Part shown: positions 41,917-49,883 of the stretch, piece after piece
Layout of the letters: each line of letters starts with the position of its first letter
Numbering within the stretch: position 1 is the stretch's first letter
NCBI RefSeq assembly: GCF_025499465.1
Contig: NZ_JAIMCA010000004.1
Coordinates: 1-64,000, forward strand
Direction: 5' to 3'
Origin: Allobosea sp. BH3
GTDB lineage: Bacteria; Pseudomonadota; Alphaproteobacteria; Rhizobiales; Beijerinckiaceae
DNA length: 64,000 bases
The notes under the pieces: generated by a model
Told to the model about the DNA's origin: nothing
Seen by the model: only the letters and a program-made list of their open reading frames with translations
Database searches by the model: none
Position numbers and translations under genes: made by a program

Positions 41917-42948
41917 ATGCTCCGGGACGATATCGCGCGGGCCTTTGGACTCGGCGGAGACGGTGCTGCCATGACCGATATGCGTCTGCCCGAAGAGCAG
42001 CCGGCATCGGCAAGGCCGAAGATCGGCCTTGCGCTCGGTGGCGGCGCCGCCCGCGGCTGGGCCCATATCGGCGCGATCCAGGTGCTGGCTGACGCTGGGT
42101 TCAAGCCCGATGTGATCACCGGGACCTCGATCGGCGCGGTCGTCGGCGGCTGTCTCGCCGCCGGAAAGATCACCCAGCTCACAGAATTCGCCCGCAGCCT
42201 GACCAAGCGCCGCCTGGTGGGGTTGATGGACTTCCACATCGGCGGCGCCGGCCTGATCGGCGGCAGCCGGCTCAAGCGCCTGCTCGACCAGCACCTCAAC
42301 GGCATCCGCATCGAGGAACTGCCGCAGCGCTTCGCAGCGATCGCAACCGAACTCGGCTCCGGCCACGAGATCTGGCTGACCCATGGCCCGCTGGTCGAGG
42401 CGCTGCGCGCTTCCTACGCGCTGCCCGGCGTCTTCGACCCCGTGAAGCTCGGCGGGCGCTGGCTGATGGACGGCGCACTGGTCAATCCCGTCCCCGTGAC
42501 GGCGGCGCGCGCGCTCGGGGCCGATATCGTGATCTGCGTGAACCTCAACAGCGATCTCGCCGGCCGCGGCACGATCATCCAGAGCCACGGCTCCGATCCT
42601 GGCCCGCTCGTGCCCGAGCTCGAGGTGCGGCCCGAGCCGCGCTGGTATGACGGCATCAGCGGCGCCGCCCAGCGCGTCCGCAACATCGTCGGCCGCCCGG
42701 CCGAGAACCGGCCGGGCCTCGCCGGCGTGATGATGGACGCCTTCAACATCACGCAGGACCGCATCTCGCGCTCCCGCCTGGCGGGTGACCCGCCGGACGT
42801 GATGATCGGCCCGAAGCTCGGCCGCATCGGCCTGTTCGATTTCCACCGCGCGGAAGAGATCATCGAGCTCGGCCGGCAGGCGGCGCTGCGCTCCCTCGAC
42901 GACATCACCATCCTCGCCGCAGCGGAACAGGCCGCAGCGGAAGACTAG
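41917..42948 (+). CDS. Patatin-like phospholipase family protein (RssA-like)
   Basis: A 343-residue Ser-Asp dyad hydrolase. The oxyanion loop is GGGAARGWAH (41-50), the nucleophile is Ser71 in GTSIGAVVGG, and the Asp is in RWLMDGALVNPVP (about 188). There is no signal peptide. The family cleaves acyl chains from lipids; the RssA subgroup is a poorly characterised cytoplasmic or membrane-associated class. ATG 41917 has GGAGG about 10 bases upstream. Confidence 0.9.
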   Translation: MLRDDIARAFGLGGDGAAMTDMRLPEEQPASARPKIGLALGGGAARGWAHIGAIQVLADAGFKPDVITGTSIGAVVGGCLAAGKITQLTEFARSLTKRRLVGLMDFHIGGAGLIGGSRLKRLLDQHLNGIRIEELPQRFAAIATELGSGHEIWLTHGPLVEALRASYALPGVFDPVKLGGRWLMDGALVNPVPVTAARALGADIVICVNLNSDLAGRGTIIQSHGSDPGPLVPELEVRPEPRWYDGISGAAQRVRNIVGRPAENRPGLAGVMMDAFNITQDRISRSRLAGDPPDVMIGPKLGRIGLFDFHRAEEIIELGRQAALRSLDDITILAAAEQAAAED

Positions 42949-42966
42949 AGCGCGCTGATTTTCTGC

Positions 42967-43125
42967 GGAAACGCGCCGTCATTCCGGGGCTTCGCGTCGC
43001 GAAGAGCCTTGAACCCATGGATACAGGCCTTTGAAGAAAGGGCGGCAGTGATGCCGCCCTTTCTCATTCCGTCAGTGTTCGTGGATTCCGGGCTCAGGCC
43101 TGCCCCGGAATGACGGCGCGTTTCC
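42967..43125. repeat. 159-bp element with perfect 24-bp terminal inverted repeats
   Basis: Positions 42967-42990 and 43102-43125 are exact reverse complements over 24 bases (GGAAACGCGCC... and ...GGCGCGTTTCC). The interior holds the terminator-like hairpin at 43036-43063. It fills the gap between two convergent genes. The terminal repeats carry the CGTCATTCCGGGG motif of family B. It has the structure of a non-coding mobile or MITE-like element. Confidence 0.75.
43036..43063. terminator. Terminator hairpin between the patatin and CBS genes
   Basis: The 12-bp perfect stem GAAAGGGCGGCA/TGCCGCCCTTTC with a 4-base GTGA loop has T-rich and A-rich edges on either side, so it can work in both directions. 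It sits between convergent genes. Confidence 0.65.
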
Positions 43126-43139
43126 GAATGATGGGCCTC

Positions 43140-43571
43140 TCACGCCATGGCGATATAGTCGCGCATCGCCTGGCTCTCCGCCTCGATGGCCGCGACACGA
43201 TGCTTCACGACGTCGCCGATCGAGACGATGCCGGTGACGCGGCCATTCTCCACCACTGGAACGTGGCGGAAGCGGCCCATCGTCATGATCTCCATCAGTT
43301 CGTCGACGCTGGTCTGCGGCCGGCAGGTCACGACCTTCGAGGTCATCGAGCGCGAGACCGCGCTCTCCAGCGCCGCTCCGCCCTGCTCGCCCAGCGCCCT
43401 GATGATATCGCGCTCGGACAGGATGCCGACGAGAGCGCCGTCAGCCCCCATCACGACGACCGCGCCGATACGCCTCTCGCTCAACGTACGGATCGCTTCG
43501 GCGAGCGTCCGGTGCGGCAGCACCGAGATGACTTCGCGTCCCTTGCCGCTCAGGAGCTGCTCGACATTCAT
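43140..43571 (-). CDS. CBS domain-containing protein
   Basis: A 143-residue protein of two tandem CBS domains: TLAEAIRTLSERRIGAVVVMGADGALVGILSERDIIRAL, then SVDELMEIMTMGRFRHVPVVENGRVTGIVSIGDVV. Such Bateman modules bind adenine nucleotides and dimerise. ATG 43571 follows GGAGGAG. No effector domain is attached, so it may regulate another protein by contact; its target is unknown. Confidence 0.92.
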   Translation of the reverse strand: MNVEQLLSGKGREVISVLPHRTLAEAIRTLSERRIGAVVVMGADGALVGILSERDIIRALGEQGGAALESAVSRSMTSKVVTCRPQTSVDELMEIMTMGRFRHVPVVENGRVTGIVSIGDVVKHRVAAIEAESQAMRDYIAMA

Positions 43572-43743
43572 GGACGTCTCCTCCTCGAAGGCGCGCCTTG
43601 GCCGGCGCGCAGGTTGGCTTGCGCCTCCCGCGGGCCGCCGGCAAACGCACGATGCCCGGGCGGCTCGAGGAGTGCTTCGCGATGAAATGAGTGTGTGGGA
43701 AGAGTTGGGCGCGCGCAAGGCCGGCAAATTGGCCGTCCAGCGC

Positions 43744-44553
43744 TCAGCGCCTCTGCGCGCCGCGGTCGAGAAGCGGAAAGAGCAGCAGGCCGACGACGAA
43801 CCCGCCGATATGCGCCTCCCAGGCGATGCTGGTCTCCTCGCCGAAGATCGGTACCATCCCGGCGCCGAACAGGATGTTCGTCGCGAACCAGATGGCAATG
43901 AAGAGCAGGGCCCGCGAATTGCGCCACAGCTGCCCGAATGGCTCGGCGGGAATCGCCCGGACGACCGCATCGTTGCCGAGTTCGCCGAAGCGCATGCCGG
44001 GCGCGAAGACGAAGCGGACCGCCGCGGCCGTCGCCCCCGAGACACCGGCCGAGGCGCCGACCAGCGGCAGGACCTCGAGCTCGCGCGACCACCAGTGCAG
44101 CAGCGCCCCGCCGATCGTCGAGAGCGCCATCAGGTTGAGGAAGCTCCAGCTGCCGAGCCGCCGGGCGACCGGACTGCCAAAGGCGGCGAGCCAGACGGCG
44201 TTGGAAACCAGATGTAGCCAGGAGCCGTGCAGGAAGCCGTATGTCAGCACGGTCCAGAGCCTGACGCCGCCATCGGCCAGCAGCAGCCTGACGAGCTGCA
44301 GCCGCTCGACGACATCCGACCCGCCCGCCTGCGACAGGGCGCCGACGACATCGTCGATCCGCTCGGGGCTTATCCATAACGTCAGCCGCGCCGGCACGAA
44401 GGCGAGCCACGACATCAGCAGATAGTCGTCATAGTCCGACAGCAGCGAGCGGCCGGCTTGGATCAACGCCAGAATGCCCAGGAGCCAAACGACCGCTGAG
44501 GGCAGGTTGAAGGCGGGTTCGCGCGCCGGAGGATGGGATTCAGGGTATGCCAT
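43744..44553 (-). CDS. Rhomboid family intramembrane serine protease
   Basis: A 269-residue membrane protein with about six spans. Family motifs are LTYGFLHGSWLHLVSNAVWL (about 103-122), catalytic Ser168 in GASAGVSG and catalytic His248 in AWEAHIGGF. It cleaves substrates within the inner membrane. A loop of about 45 residues between spans one and two carries the usual L1 insertion. Its substrate is unknown. Confidence 0.92.
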   Translation of the reverse strand: MAYPESHPPAREPAFNLPSAVVWLLGILALIQAGRSLLSDYDDYLLMSWLAFVPARLTLWISPERIDDVVGALSQAGGSDVVERLQLVRLLLADGGVRLWTVLTYGFLHGSWLHLVSNAVWLAAFGSPVARRLGSWSFLNLMALSTIGGALLHWWSRELEVLPLVGASAGVSGATAAAVRFVFAPGMRFGELGNDAVVRAIPAEPFGQLWRNSRALLFIAIWFATNILFGAGMVPIFGEETSIAWEAHIGGFVVGLLLFPLLDRGAQRR

Positions 44554-44957
44554 GTGGGCGCCACACTTGCCGAAGCGGCAGGGCGGCGCAAGCGCCGCAG
44601 CCTCCCTGGCACGAAAAAGGGAGAGAGCTTTCGCCCCCTCCCTTCGCCGGCTGTGTCACCGCGCAGCCATGCCGCGCGGCGTGTCACGCCCCCCCCGCCT
44701 CGCCTGGCCAATGATGGCTCTCATTCGCGAATTCGGTGGCATTTGATATGCATTTTAGCGGTCATCCACAAAGGTAACACTTGGTTAACCCTAATGGCCC
44801 GCGTTACCTCCCCCCGCCGGACCGGGAGTGGCAAAACGGCATGGCGAATGCGTTTTGGAAATTCCGAAGAACAATTCGTCCCCTTCTTGAACGGATATGC
44901 GTCATCACTGAACGCAAGCACGTTCCAAAGGGAGGCAGCCGGTTACAAGGGCACAGG
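44554..44957. other. Gene-free promoter interval
   Basis: These 404 bases lie between the divergent rhomboid and PAS genes. They hold a perfect GCGGCG-CAAG-CGCCGC hairpin (44583-44598), a purine-rich tract, and an AT-richer part (44745-44800) with GTTAACC that is the likely promoter area for the PAS gene. The open frames across it have no ribosome binding site or recognisable protein pattern. Confidence 0.6.
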
Positions 44958-45527
44958 ATGAAGAACGCAAGCACCCGTCTGGTCTTCGAGTATTGGGACG
45001 CGCTGCGCGGCGAACGGGCCGCGCCGGAGCGTGGCGAGATCGAGCCCGGCGCGCTGCGTCCTGCGCTGACCGATACTTTCATCCTGGAGAACGAGCCGAT
45101 CGGGCCGGTGTTTCGCCTGGCCGGCACAAGGCTTTGTGCCCTCGTCGGCCAGGAGTTGCGCGGCCGCGCCTTCTCCGCGCTCTGGCCCGATATCGAGTCG
45201 CAGGGCGACATGCGCCGCCTCGTCCAGACCGTGATGGATGAGAGCGCCGGCGCCGTCGCCGGATTATCCGGCGAATCGACGACAGGCACGCCGCTCTATC
45301 TCGAACTCCTGCTGCTGCCGCTGCGCTATCGCGGACGCACCCACGCCCGCGTTCTGGGCGCGCTTTCGCCCGCCGCCTCGCCGGATTGGCTCGGCCTCGA
45401 CACGGTCGAATCGATGCGAATGATCTCGCTCCGGATGCTTTGGCCCGCCGAGGCCGCGCGCCCGGCGCCGATGCCACAGCGCGCCGATCCGCCGCGATTC
45501 ATCGTCCTGCCTGGCGGACGCGCCTGA
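44958..45527 (+). CDS. PAS domain-containing protein
   Basis: A 189-residue soluble protein. ATG 44958 has AAGGG at 6-7 bases. The pattern FEYWDALRGERAAPERGEIEPGALRPALTDTFILE and then FRLAGTRLCALVGQELRGRAF belongs to the alphaproteobacterial PAS_5 type, a stand-alone sensor-like domain without output module. It lies just before a PilZ protein, which hints at signalling at the cell surface or in the cell cycle; the ligand is unknown. Confidence 0.85.
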   Translation: MKNASTRLVFEYWDALRGERAAPERGEIEPGALRPALTDTFILENEPIGPVFRLAGTRLCALVGQELRGRAFSALWPDIESQGDMRRLVQTVMDESAGAVAGLSGESTTGTPLYLELLLLPLRYRGRTHARVLGALSPAASPDWLGLDTVESMRMISLRMLWPAEAARPAPMPQRADPPRFIVLPGGRA

Positions 45528-45612
45528 ATCTTAAAGTCCGCGCTCCGGCCGGAACGGTCCGTTAACCAGCCGCCACCTAGGATCGGACCGGAATTCCCAG
45601 GTCGGTCATTCA

Positions 45613-46227
45613 ATGCTGAGCGCGCTCCAAACGCCCCGTACGGCTGCTTTCCCTGTCGAGCGCAGGCGGCATCACCGTATGAAGGTCGTGCTGCTGGGCC
45701 GCTACATGCTGCCCAACCGCATGGAATATCCCTGCCAGACGATCGACATCTCGCCGGGCGGCCTCCATCTCGCCGCGCCGGCGAAGGCGAAGCCCGGCGA
45801 CCGCGTCATCACCTATCTCGACCATCTCGGCCGGATCGAAGGAACCTGCGTCCGCACGACGATGGAAGGCTTCGCGATGACGATCACCGCGACCAGCCGC
45901 AAGCGCGAGAAATTCACCGCACAGCTGACATGGCTCGCCAATCGCGAGGAACTCGGCCTGCCCGAGGATCGTCGTCACGAGCGCATCGTGCCGCGCAACC
46001 CGCGCGCGGTGCTGACGATGGATGACGGCGCGGCGCATGTGATCCGCCTCATCGACATCTCGCTGTCCGGAACGGCCTTCTCGAGCGATCTCGACCTCCC
46101 GCTCGGCACGCCTGTGCGGATCGGCTCCACCCCGGCCCAGCTCATCCGCCGCTTCGACGGCGGCTATGCGGCCGAGTTCCGCTTCCCGCTCTCCCCCGAC
46201 GTCCTCGACGAGAACATCGAACTCTGA
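45613..46227 (+). CDS. Tandem PilZ domain protein
   Basis: A 204-residue cytoplasmic protein of two PilZ domains. The first has ERRRHHRMKV with TIDISPGGLHLAAP; the second has EDRRHERIVPR with LIDISLSGTAF. The RxxxR and (D/N)xSxxG signature of c-di-GMP binding is complete in the first and close to complete in the second. It probably changes motility, polysaccharide or envelope processes on binding c-di-GMP. Confidence 0.87.
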   Translation: MLSALQTPRTAAFPVERRRHHRMKVVLLGRYMLPNRMEYPCQTIDISPGGLHLAAPAKAKPGDRVITYLDHLGRIEGTCVRTTMEGFAMTITATSRKREKFTAQLTWLANREELGLPEDRRHERIVPRNPRAVLTMDDGAAHVIRLIDISLSGTAFSSDLDLPLGTPVRIGSTPAQLIRRFDGGYAAEFRFPLSPDVLDENIEL

Positions 46228-46284
46228 GGCCGGGCTGACGGCGCCCGCCGCGCTGTCGAACCTCCCCCTCCGCCGCAGTCGATT

Positions 46285-46313
46285 CGTCATGCCCGGGCTT
46301 GATCCGAGCATCT
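46285..46313. repeat. REP-like palindrome (family B)
   Basis: CGTCATGCCCGGGCTTGATCCGAGCATC has a GCCCGGG...CCGAGC stem. It matches the CGTCAT-GC(C/T)CGGG-(n)-CCCGAGCAT pattern of other copies and follows the PilZ gene by about 57 bases. Confidence 0.55.
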
Positions 46314-46468
46314 TTCCCGGATGAGGCTTCACTGCCCACGCCGCCGGAGCTTCTCCGGTGGGCCTGCAGACCTTCGAGAAGCCCCTGCATGCTCGAGCGA
46401 TTTCCTTGCGCAACGCGCGCGTAGGTTAATCACCCGTTTCAGCATAACGAAATAGCAATGGTTAATCG

Positions 46469-46495
46469 ATCGTTCCGCAATCGTTGCGAATCGTT
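46469..46495. promoter_or_regulatory. Three phased ATCGTT direct repeats
   Basis: ATCGTT occurs at 46469, 46480 and 46490, spaced 11 and 10 bases, or one helical turn apart. The array is about 140 bases before the transglutaminase-like start. Such arrays are typical of activator binding sites such as response regulators. The cognate factor is unknown. Confidence 0.35.
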
Positions 46496-46634
46496 ACTGT
46501 CCAGTTTGATCAAGGTTGATCTTGATATTTACTTGGGGCCTTAGGCGCCCGAATACATAAATTTGTTCGTTTCCATTTCAGGTCGAATCCATCGACCTGC
46601 CGGCATCGTCTCCCCGGGACAGAAAGGGGACGAC

Positions 46635-47270
46635 ATGCTCCAAATTCATCGCAGTCTGACCGGGATAGCTTTCGTGGCGCTGGTCGCCGTGACGGGCGCT
46701 TCTTCCGCCAACGCCCAGAGCATGGCCGGCATTCCGGTCGCGAGCGCCCCGGCCGACGCCTCGGGCGATGCGCGGGCGCCCTATGCCTGGACGGATTTCT
46801 GCAAGCGTTCGCCGGCGGAGTGCCGCACGGATACACGCGAGCCGGATCAGGTCGCGCTGACGCCGAAGCTCTGGAAGACCATCCTGGGCGTCAACAACGG
46901 CGTGAACCGCGAGATTTCGGCCATCACCGACGAGGATCATTGGGGCGTCGTCGATCGTTGGGACCTGCCGACCGACGGCAAGGGCGACTGCGAGGACTAC
47001 GCTCTGCTGAAGCGCAAGCGCCTCGCCGAGGCCGGGCTGCCGCGCCGCGCCATGCTGATGACCGTGGTGATCGACGAGGAGAATGCCGGCCACGCCGTGC
47101 TGATGATCCGCACCGACCGCGGCGACTTCGTGCTCGACAACAAGCGCAACGCGATCCTGCCCTGGAGCCAGACCGGCTACGTCTACGTCAAGCGTGAGTC
47201 GCAGTACCGCACGGGCTGGACCTCGCTCGGCGGCGCGCAGACGCCAACGGTCGCCTCGGTGCAGCGCTAG
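46635..47270 (+). CDS. Transglutaminase-like cysteine peptidase (BTLCP), exported
   Basis: A 211-residue protein. ATG 46635 follows AAGGGGA. The signal peptide runs to about residue 27 (SANA-Q). The catalytic Cys is in GKGDCEDYALLKRKRL, the His in NAGHAVLMIRTD, and the Asp in FVLDNKRN, giving the Cys-His-Asp triad. Relatives such as LapG cleave surface adhesins under c-di-GMP control; the upstream PilZ gene would fit such a setting, though no LapD or adhesin is seen here. A terminator follows. Confidence 0.9.
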   Translation: MLQIHRSLTGIAFVALVAVTGASSANAQSMAGIPVASAPADASGDARAPYAWTDFCKRSPAECRTDTREPDQVALTPKLWKTILGVNNGVNREISAITDEDHWGVVDRWDLPTDGKGDCEDYALLKRKRLAEAGLPRRAMLMTVVIDEENAGHAVLMIRTDRGDFVLDNKRNAILPWSQTGYVYVKRESQYRTGWTSLGGAQTPTVASVQR

Positions 47271-47353
47271 GCCTGGCTCCTTCGACAATCTGGCGGGACA
47301 GGCGAGGCTCGGTCACGTCCCCACACCCGTCCCCAAAGGATCGGGTTTCGCCA

Positions 47354-47391
47354 GGGCCGGCTTCCCAGCGGGGAGTCGGCCCGCTTCTTTT
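47354..47391 (+). terminator. Terminator after the transglutaminase-like gene
   Basis: A 13-bp imperfect stem (GGGCCGGCTTCCC with GGGGAGTCGGCCC) and 3-base loop is followed by GCTTCTTTT. It lies 84 bases after the stop and before the convergent gamma-carbonic anhydrase gene. Confidence 0.6.
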
Positions 47392-47416
47392 GAAATGGGC
47401 CGGGCCGGCCAGGCGC

Positions 47417-47947
47417 TCAGTCGAGCCTTTCGAGCCCGGCCGCGAACTGCCGCCAGCGCTTCACATACCCCCGAGCCGAGGCGGTGATGCCCGCTGCCGC
47501 CTGCTCGTCCAGCGTCCGGACCGCGCGCGCGGGAGAGCCGACGATCAGCGAATTGTCGGGAAACTCCTTGCCCTCCGTGACCAGCGCATTGGCGCCGACG
47601 AGGCAGTTGCGGCCGATCTTCGCGCCGTTCAGCACGGTCGCCCCCATGCCGACGAGGCTGTTTTCGCCAATCGTGCAGCCATGCAGGATGGCGCGATGGC
47701 CGATCGTGCAGTTGGCGCCGACCGTGAGCGGCGAGCCCATGTCGGTGTGCAGCACGCACCCTTCCTGGATGTTGCTGCCCTCGCCGATCTCGATCCATTC
47801 ATTGTCGCCGCGCAGCACGGCACCGAACCAGATCCCGACATCGCGTCCGAGCCGCACCCGGCCGATGACATGCGCGTCCGGCGCCAGCCACCATGCCCCC
47901 GCGTCCGGCGTCTCGGGCCGCGTCCCATCCAGTATGTAAAGTGGCAT
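47417..47947 (-). CDS. Gamma-carbonic anhydrase family protein
   Basis: A 176-residue left-handed beta-helix protein of hexapeptide repeats. Metal ligands are the His of CVLHTDMG and the two His of GHRAILHGCTIG, which meet across a trimer. ATG 47947 is used; the frame extends upstream into a palindromic repeat. Family members hydrate CO2 or act as acyl-binding scaffold proteins; activity is not certain from sequence. Confidence 0.92.
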   Translation of the reverse strand: MPLYILDGTRPETPDAGAWWLAPDAHVIGRVRLGRDVGIWFGAVLRGDNEWIEIGEGSNIQEGCVLHTDMGSPLTVGANCTIGHRAILHGCTIGENSLVGMGATVLNGAKIGRNCLVGANALVTEGKEFPDNSLIVGSPARAVRTLDEQAAAGITASARGYVKRWRQFAAGLERLD

Positions 47948-47983
47948 CGCGCTATCCTTGGGCTTCCCCTGGAGCCGGATCCA

Positions 47984-48004
47984 ATCAGGTTGCTTCAACC
48001 TGAT
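47984..48004. repeat. Perfect 9-bp hairpin
   Basis: ATCAGGTTG-CTT-CAACCTGAT lies just upstream of the gamma-carbonic anhydrase gene. It stands next to the family A palindrome at 48032-48065, and the two may form one composite repeat. Confidence 0.5.
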
Positions 48005-48031
48005 CGGCGAATCCGCCTCTCGATTATTGAT

Positions 48032-48065
48032 AGAGAACGCGTGTTCCGATCGGCGCGCGCTCTAG
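48032..48065. repeat. Imperfect palindrome, dispersed family A
   Basis: AGAGAACGCGTG-TCCGATC-GGCGCGCGCTCT corresponds to the reverse complement of the 153-204 copy with a shorter centre. This shows that the family is dispersed in both orientations. Confidence 0.55.
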
Positions 48066-48095
48066 CCGAGGATTGCAGACGAGCGGTGCCTCCCG

Positions 48096-48422
48096 TCAAG
48101 CGCCGAGAAACATCAGCAGGTCGAGCACGATCCGGCCAGAGGCCATGCTCCAGACCGCCGCGATCATGCTGGCGAGCATCACGAAGACGAGCGGCCGCCC
48201 CTCGATCCGCCGGCCGCGCACCGTGTTGCGCAGGATCAGGAACGGAGCGCTGAACACGACGACCGGGACGCTGGCGACGGCGGCGAGCCCGCCCGCCTGC
48301 AGCAGCTTGAAGTCGGCCCGGCGGGTGGTGAACAGCTCATAGGCGCTGGCCAGCAGGCCCGCGAACGCGAAGCCGAGAAAGAGCGACTGGAGCGCCTCGA
48401 GCGCGGCGGGCTGAATGGTCAC
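48096..48422 (-). CDS. Small multi-span membrane protein, unknown function
   Basis: A 108-residue protein with three hydrophobic segments: SLFLGFAFAGLLASAYELF, AGGLAAVASVPVVVFSAPFLIL, and VFVMLASMIAAVWSMASG. I chose GTG 48422 because GGAGG lies 9 bases upstream; the longer frame has an Arg-rich, unlikely start. A consensus CtrA box lies 69 bases upstream and could serve this gene or its divergent neighbour. I do not recognise the family with certainty. Confidence 0.78.
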   Translation of the reverse strand: MTIQPAALEALQSLFLGFAFAGLLASAYELFTTRRADFKLLQAGGLAAVASVPVVVFSAPFLILRNTVRGRRIEGRPLVFVMLASMIAAVWSMASGRIVLDLLMFLGA

Positions 48423-48490
48423 GGGCGCAATCCTCCCCGAACGACGCGCCCGGAACCTGCCGCAGGACGGGCCGCCTGTGAAGGACAGGC

Positions 48491-48506
48491 TTAACAAATG
48501 GTTAAC
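48491..48506. promoter_or_regulatory. Consensus CtrA-binding box
   Basis: TTAA-CAAATGG-TTAAC is an exact match to the alphaproteobacterial CtrA consensus TTAA-N7-TTAAC. It lies in the divergent promoter region between the small membrane proteins at 48422 (minus) and 48603 (plus). Confidence 0.6.
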
Positions 48507-48602
48507 GCCAAATCGCTAAAGCCCCCATCCGGCACAGTTCGGCAGAGCTGGCGATTTAGAGGGTCTTCATGGCACGATCGTCGAATATTTCCGGAGGGCG
48601 AC

Positions 48603-48821
48603 ATGACTGACGCCGAGGCAAAGCCTGCGATCTTCGATGCCGCGCCAGCGCACCCTGAAGAGATCAGATCGGAATTCCAATTGAGGGTGGGCAAGTCCAT
48701 CACCCTGGAGGGCAAGGCCCGGATCACGCCGGCGGGGCTGGTATGCTCAGGTCTTGCCGTCGCACTGATGGGATTCGGGCTGGGGTATCTCGCTCGTTCC
48801 CGTGTTCGGCGGGCCAGGTGA
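48603..48821 (+). CDS. Small single-span membrane protein, unknown function
   Basis: A 72-residue protein. ATG 48603 has GGAGG 6 bases upstream. A charged N-terminal half of about 40 residues is followed by one membrane span (LVCSGLAVALMGFGLGYLA) and an Arg-rich tail (RSRVRRAR), so the N-terminus is probably outside and the tail inside. No family recognised. It follows a consensus CtrA box. Confidence 0.72.
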   Translation: MTDAEAKPAIFDAAPAHPEEIRSEFQLRVGKSITLEGKARITPAGLVCSGLAVALMGFGLGYLARSRVRRAR

Positions 48822-48861
48822 CCTGAGTTGAACAGACCAACGGCGATCCGCCGGCTTATGG

Positions 48862-48877
48862 TTTACGGACCGTTAAG
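48862..48877 (+). promoter_or_regulatory. Near-consensus CtrA-binding box
   Basis: TTTA-CGGACCG-TTAAG differs from TTAA-N7-TTAAC at two positions, one in each half. It lies 59 bases before the ATG at 48936, a usual place for CtrA sites, and 355 bases from the consensus box at 48491. Confidence 0.35.
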
Positions 48878-48935
48878 GCGGCGGTGATTCAGTAGCGCGG
48901 AACCCATCCCCGGCCGTCTGGCGAAGGTATCCGGA

Positions 48936-49673
48936 ATGACCGCGTCGCTGTCCCATCACAGGCCCGGACATCAAGCAGCCCATCTGGCCTCGATGGTGCG
49001 GATGCGCCTGCAGCAGCGCGTGCCGGCGCCGCTGCCGCGCGCCGACGGCGCCCTGCTCAAGGTCGCGCTCGGGATCATGATCGCGGGAATGCTGGCAACG
49101 GCGCTTGCCCTCTACCTTACCCATGGCAGCGAAGAGCAGCCCTCGGTGCTGCAGGCGGCCCGCGTCGGCCATGTCGCGCTGATGATCCCGAAGGACCTGA
49201 CCGGACCGAGCGAGCAAGACGACACCAGCCGTCTCGTCGGCATGGCCCGGCTGCGGCTGGACTGGCCGAGCCTCGGCCCGGTTCAGCCCGGCCCCGTGCA
49301 GCCGCAGAGCCGCAAGCGCCTGCTGATCACGCTGAGCCCGCCCGACAAGGTCAACGAGCCGGCGCGGCAACTCGCCACCTATGCCCGCTTCCTGACCTCG
49401 ACCGTCTGGTCCAATCCCGGCGGGCTCGTGGTGCGCGGCTTCCGCAAGGGCTCGCCCTTCGAGGGCGACGAGTTCTATGTCTCGGTGCCGGATGGCAGGG
49501 GCTTCGCCGCCCGCTGTCCGATCGAGACCGCCGCCAATCTCGACGAGCCTTGCCGCATCACCTTCCAGCATCGCGGCATGGACGTGAACATCCGCTTCCC
49601 CCGCGCCATCATCGCCGACTGGGCTTTGATGCTCGGCGGCGTGCGCCGGACGATCGACGGGCTCATCCGCTAA
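48936..49673 (+). CDS. Membrane-anchored protein, unknown function
   Basis: A 245-residue protein with one membrane span (LLKVALGIMIAGMLATALALYL, about 40-61) after a basic cytoplasmic part. The remaining 180 residues would be periplasmic and include two Cys (RCPIET, PCRIT) about 15 residues apart that could form a disulfide. No enzyme motif is recognised. The gene ends shortly before a repeat-rich interval. Confidence 0.78.
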   Translation: MTASLSHHRPGHQAAHLASMVRMRLQQRVPAPLPRADGALLKVALGIMIAGMLATALALYLTHGSEEQPSVLQAARVGHVALMIPKDLTGPSEQDDTSRLVGMARLRLDWPSLGPVQPGPVQPQSRKRLLITLSPPDKVNEPARQLATYARFLTSTVWSNPGGLVVRGFRKGSPFEGDEFYVSVPDGRGFAARCPIETAANLDEPCRITFQHRGMDVNIRFPRAIIADWALMLGGVRRTIDGLIR

Positions 49674-49680
49674 CGGCAGG

Positions 49681-49852
49681 TCGTCATTCTCGGGCTGGCT
49701 TCCCTTCTCCTCTTGCGGGAGAGGGCGGCAGCGCGAAGTGCTGACGGATGAGGGTCGCTCAAGTCGGAATCGTGAGTGGATTGAAATGCGCAGATTCAGG
49801 GCGGCGCACCTTCCCCTCAACCCTCTCCCTCAGGGGGAGAGGAGGTTGTCAC
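49681..49852. repeat. Intergenic repeat with CTCTCCC/GGGAGAG palindromes
   Basis: The 210-bp gap holds CGTCATTCTCGGG (family B start), then CTCCTCTTGCGGGAGAGGG and, about 130 bases on, CTCTCCCTCAGGGGGAGAG, with GACGGATGAGGGTCGCTC between them. From memory, blocks of this kind are common between genes in Rhizobiales. It separates the convergent genes 48936 and DUF3126. Confidence 0.5.
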
Positions 49853-49883
49853 GCGGCTTCGGCAGGCGCCTCGGAACGAAGGT

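Larger units (their letters stand above)
46228..46634. other. Gene-free regulatory interval
   Basis: These 407 bases precede the transglutaminase-like gene. They contain a REP-like hairpin (46285-46313), then an AT-rich stretch with three helically phased ATCGTT repeats (46469-46495) and an ATCAAG...CTTGAT inverted repeat (46509-46526). This is probably a regulated promoter with a long leader. No gene is seen. Confidence 0.6.

Noticed and set aside
44781..44957. N-terminal extension of the PAS protein
   Set aside because: The extension is not protein-like and lacks a ribosome binding site. ATG 44958 has AAGGG at proper spacing.
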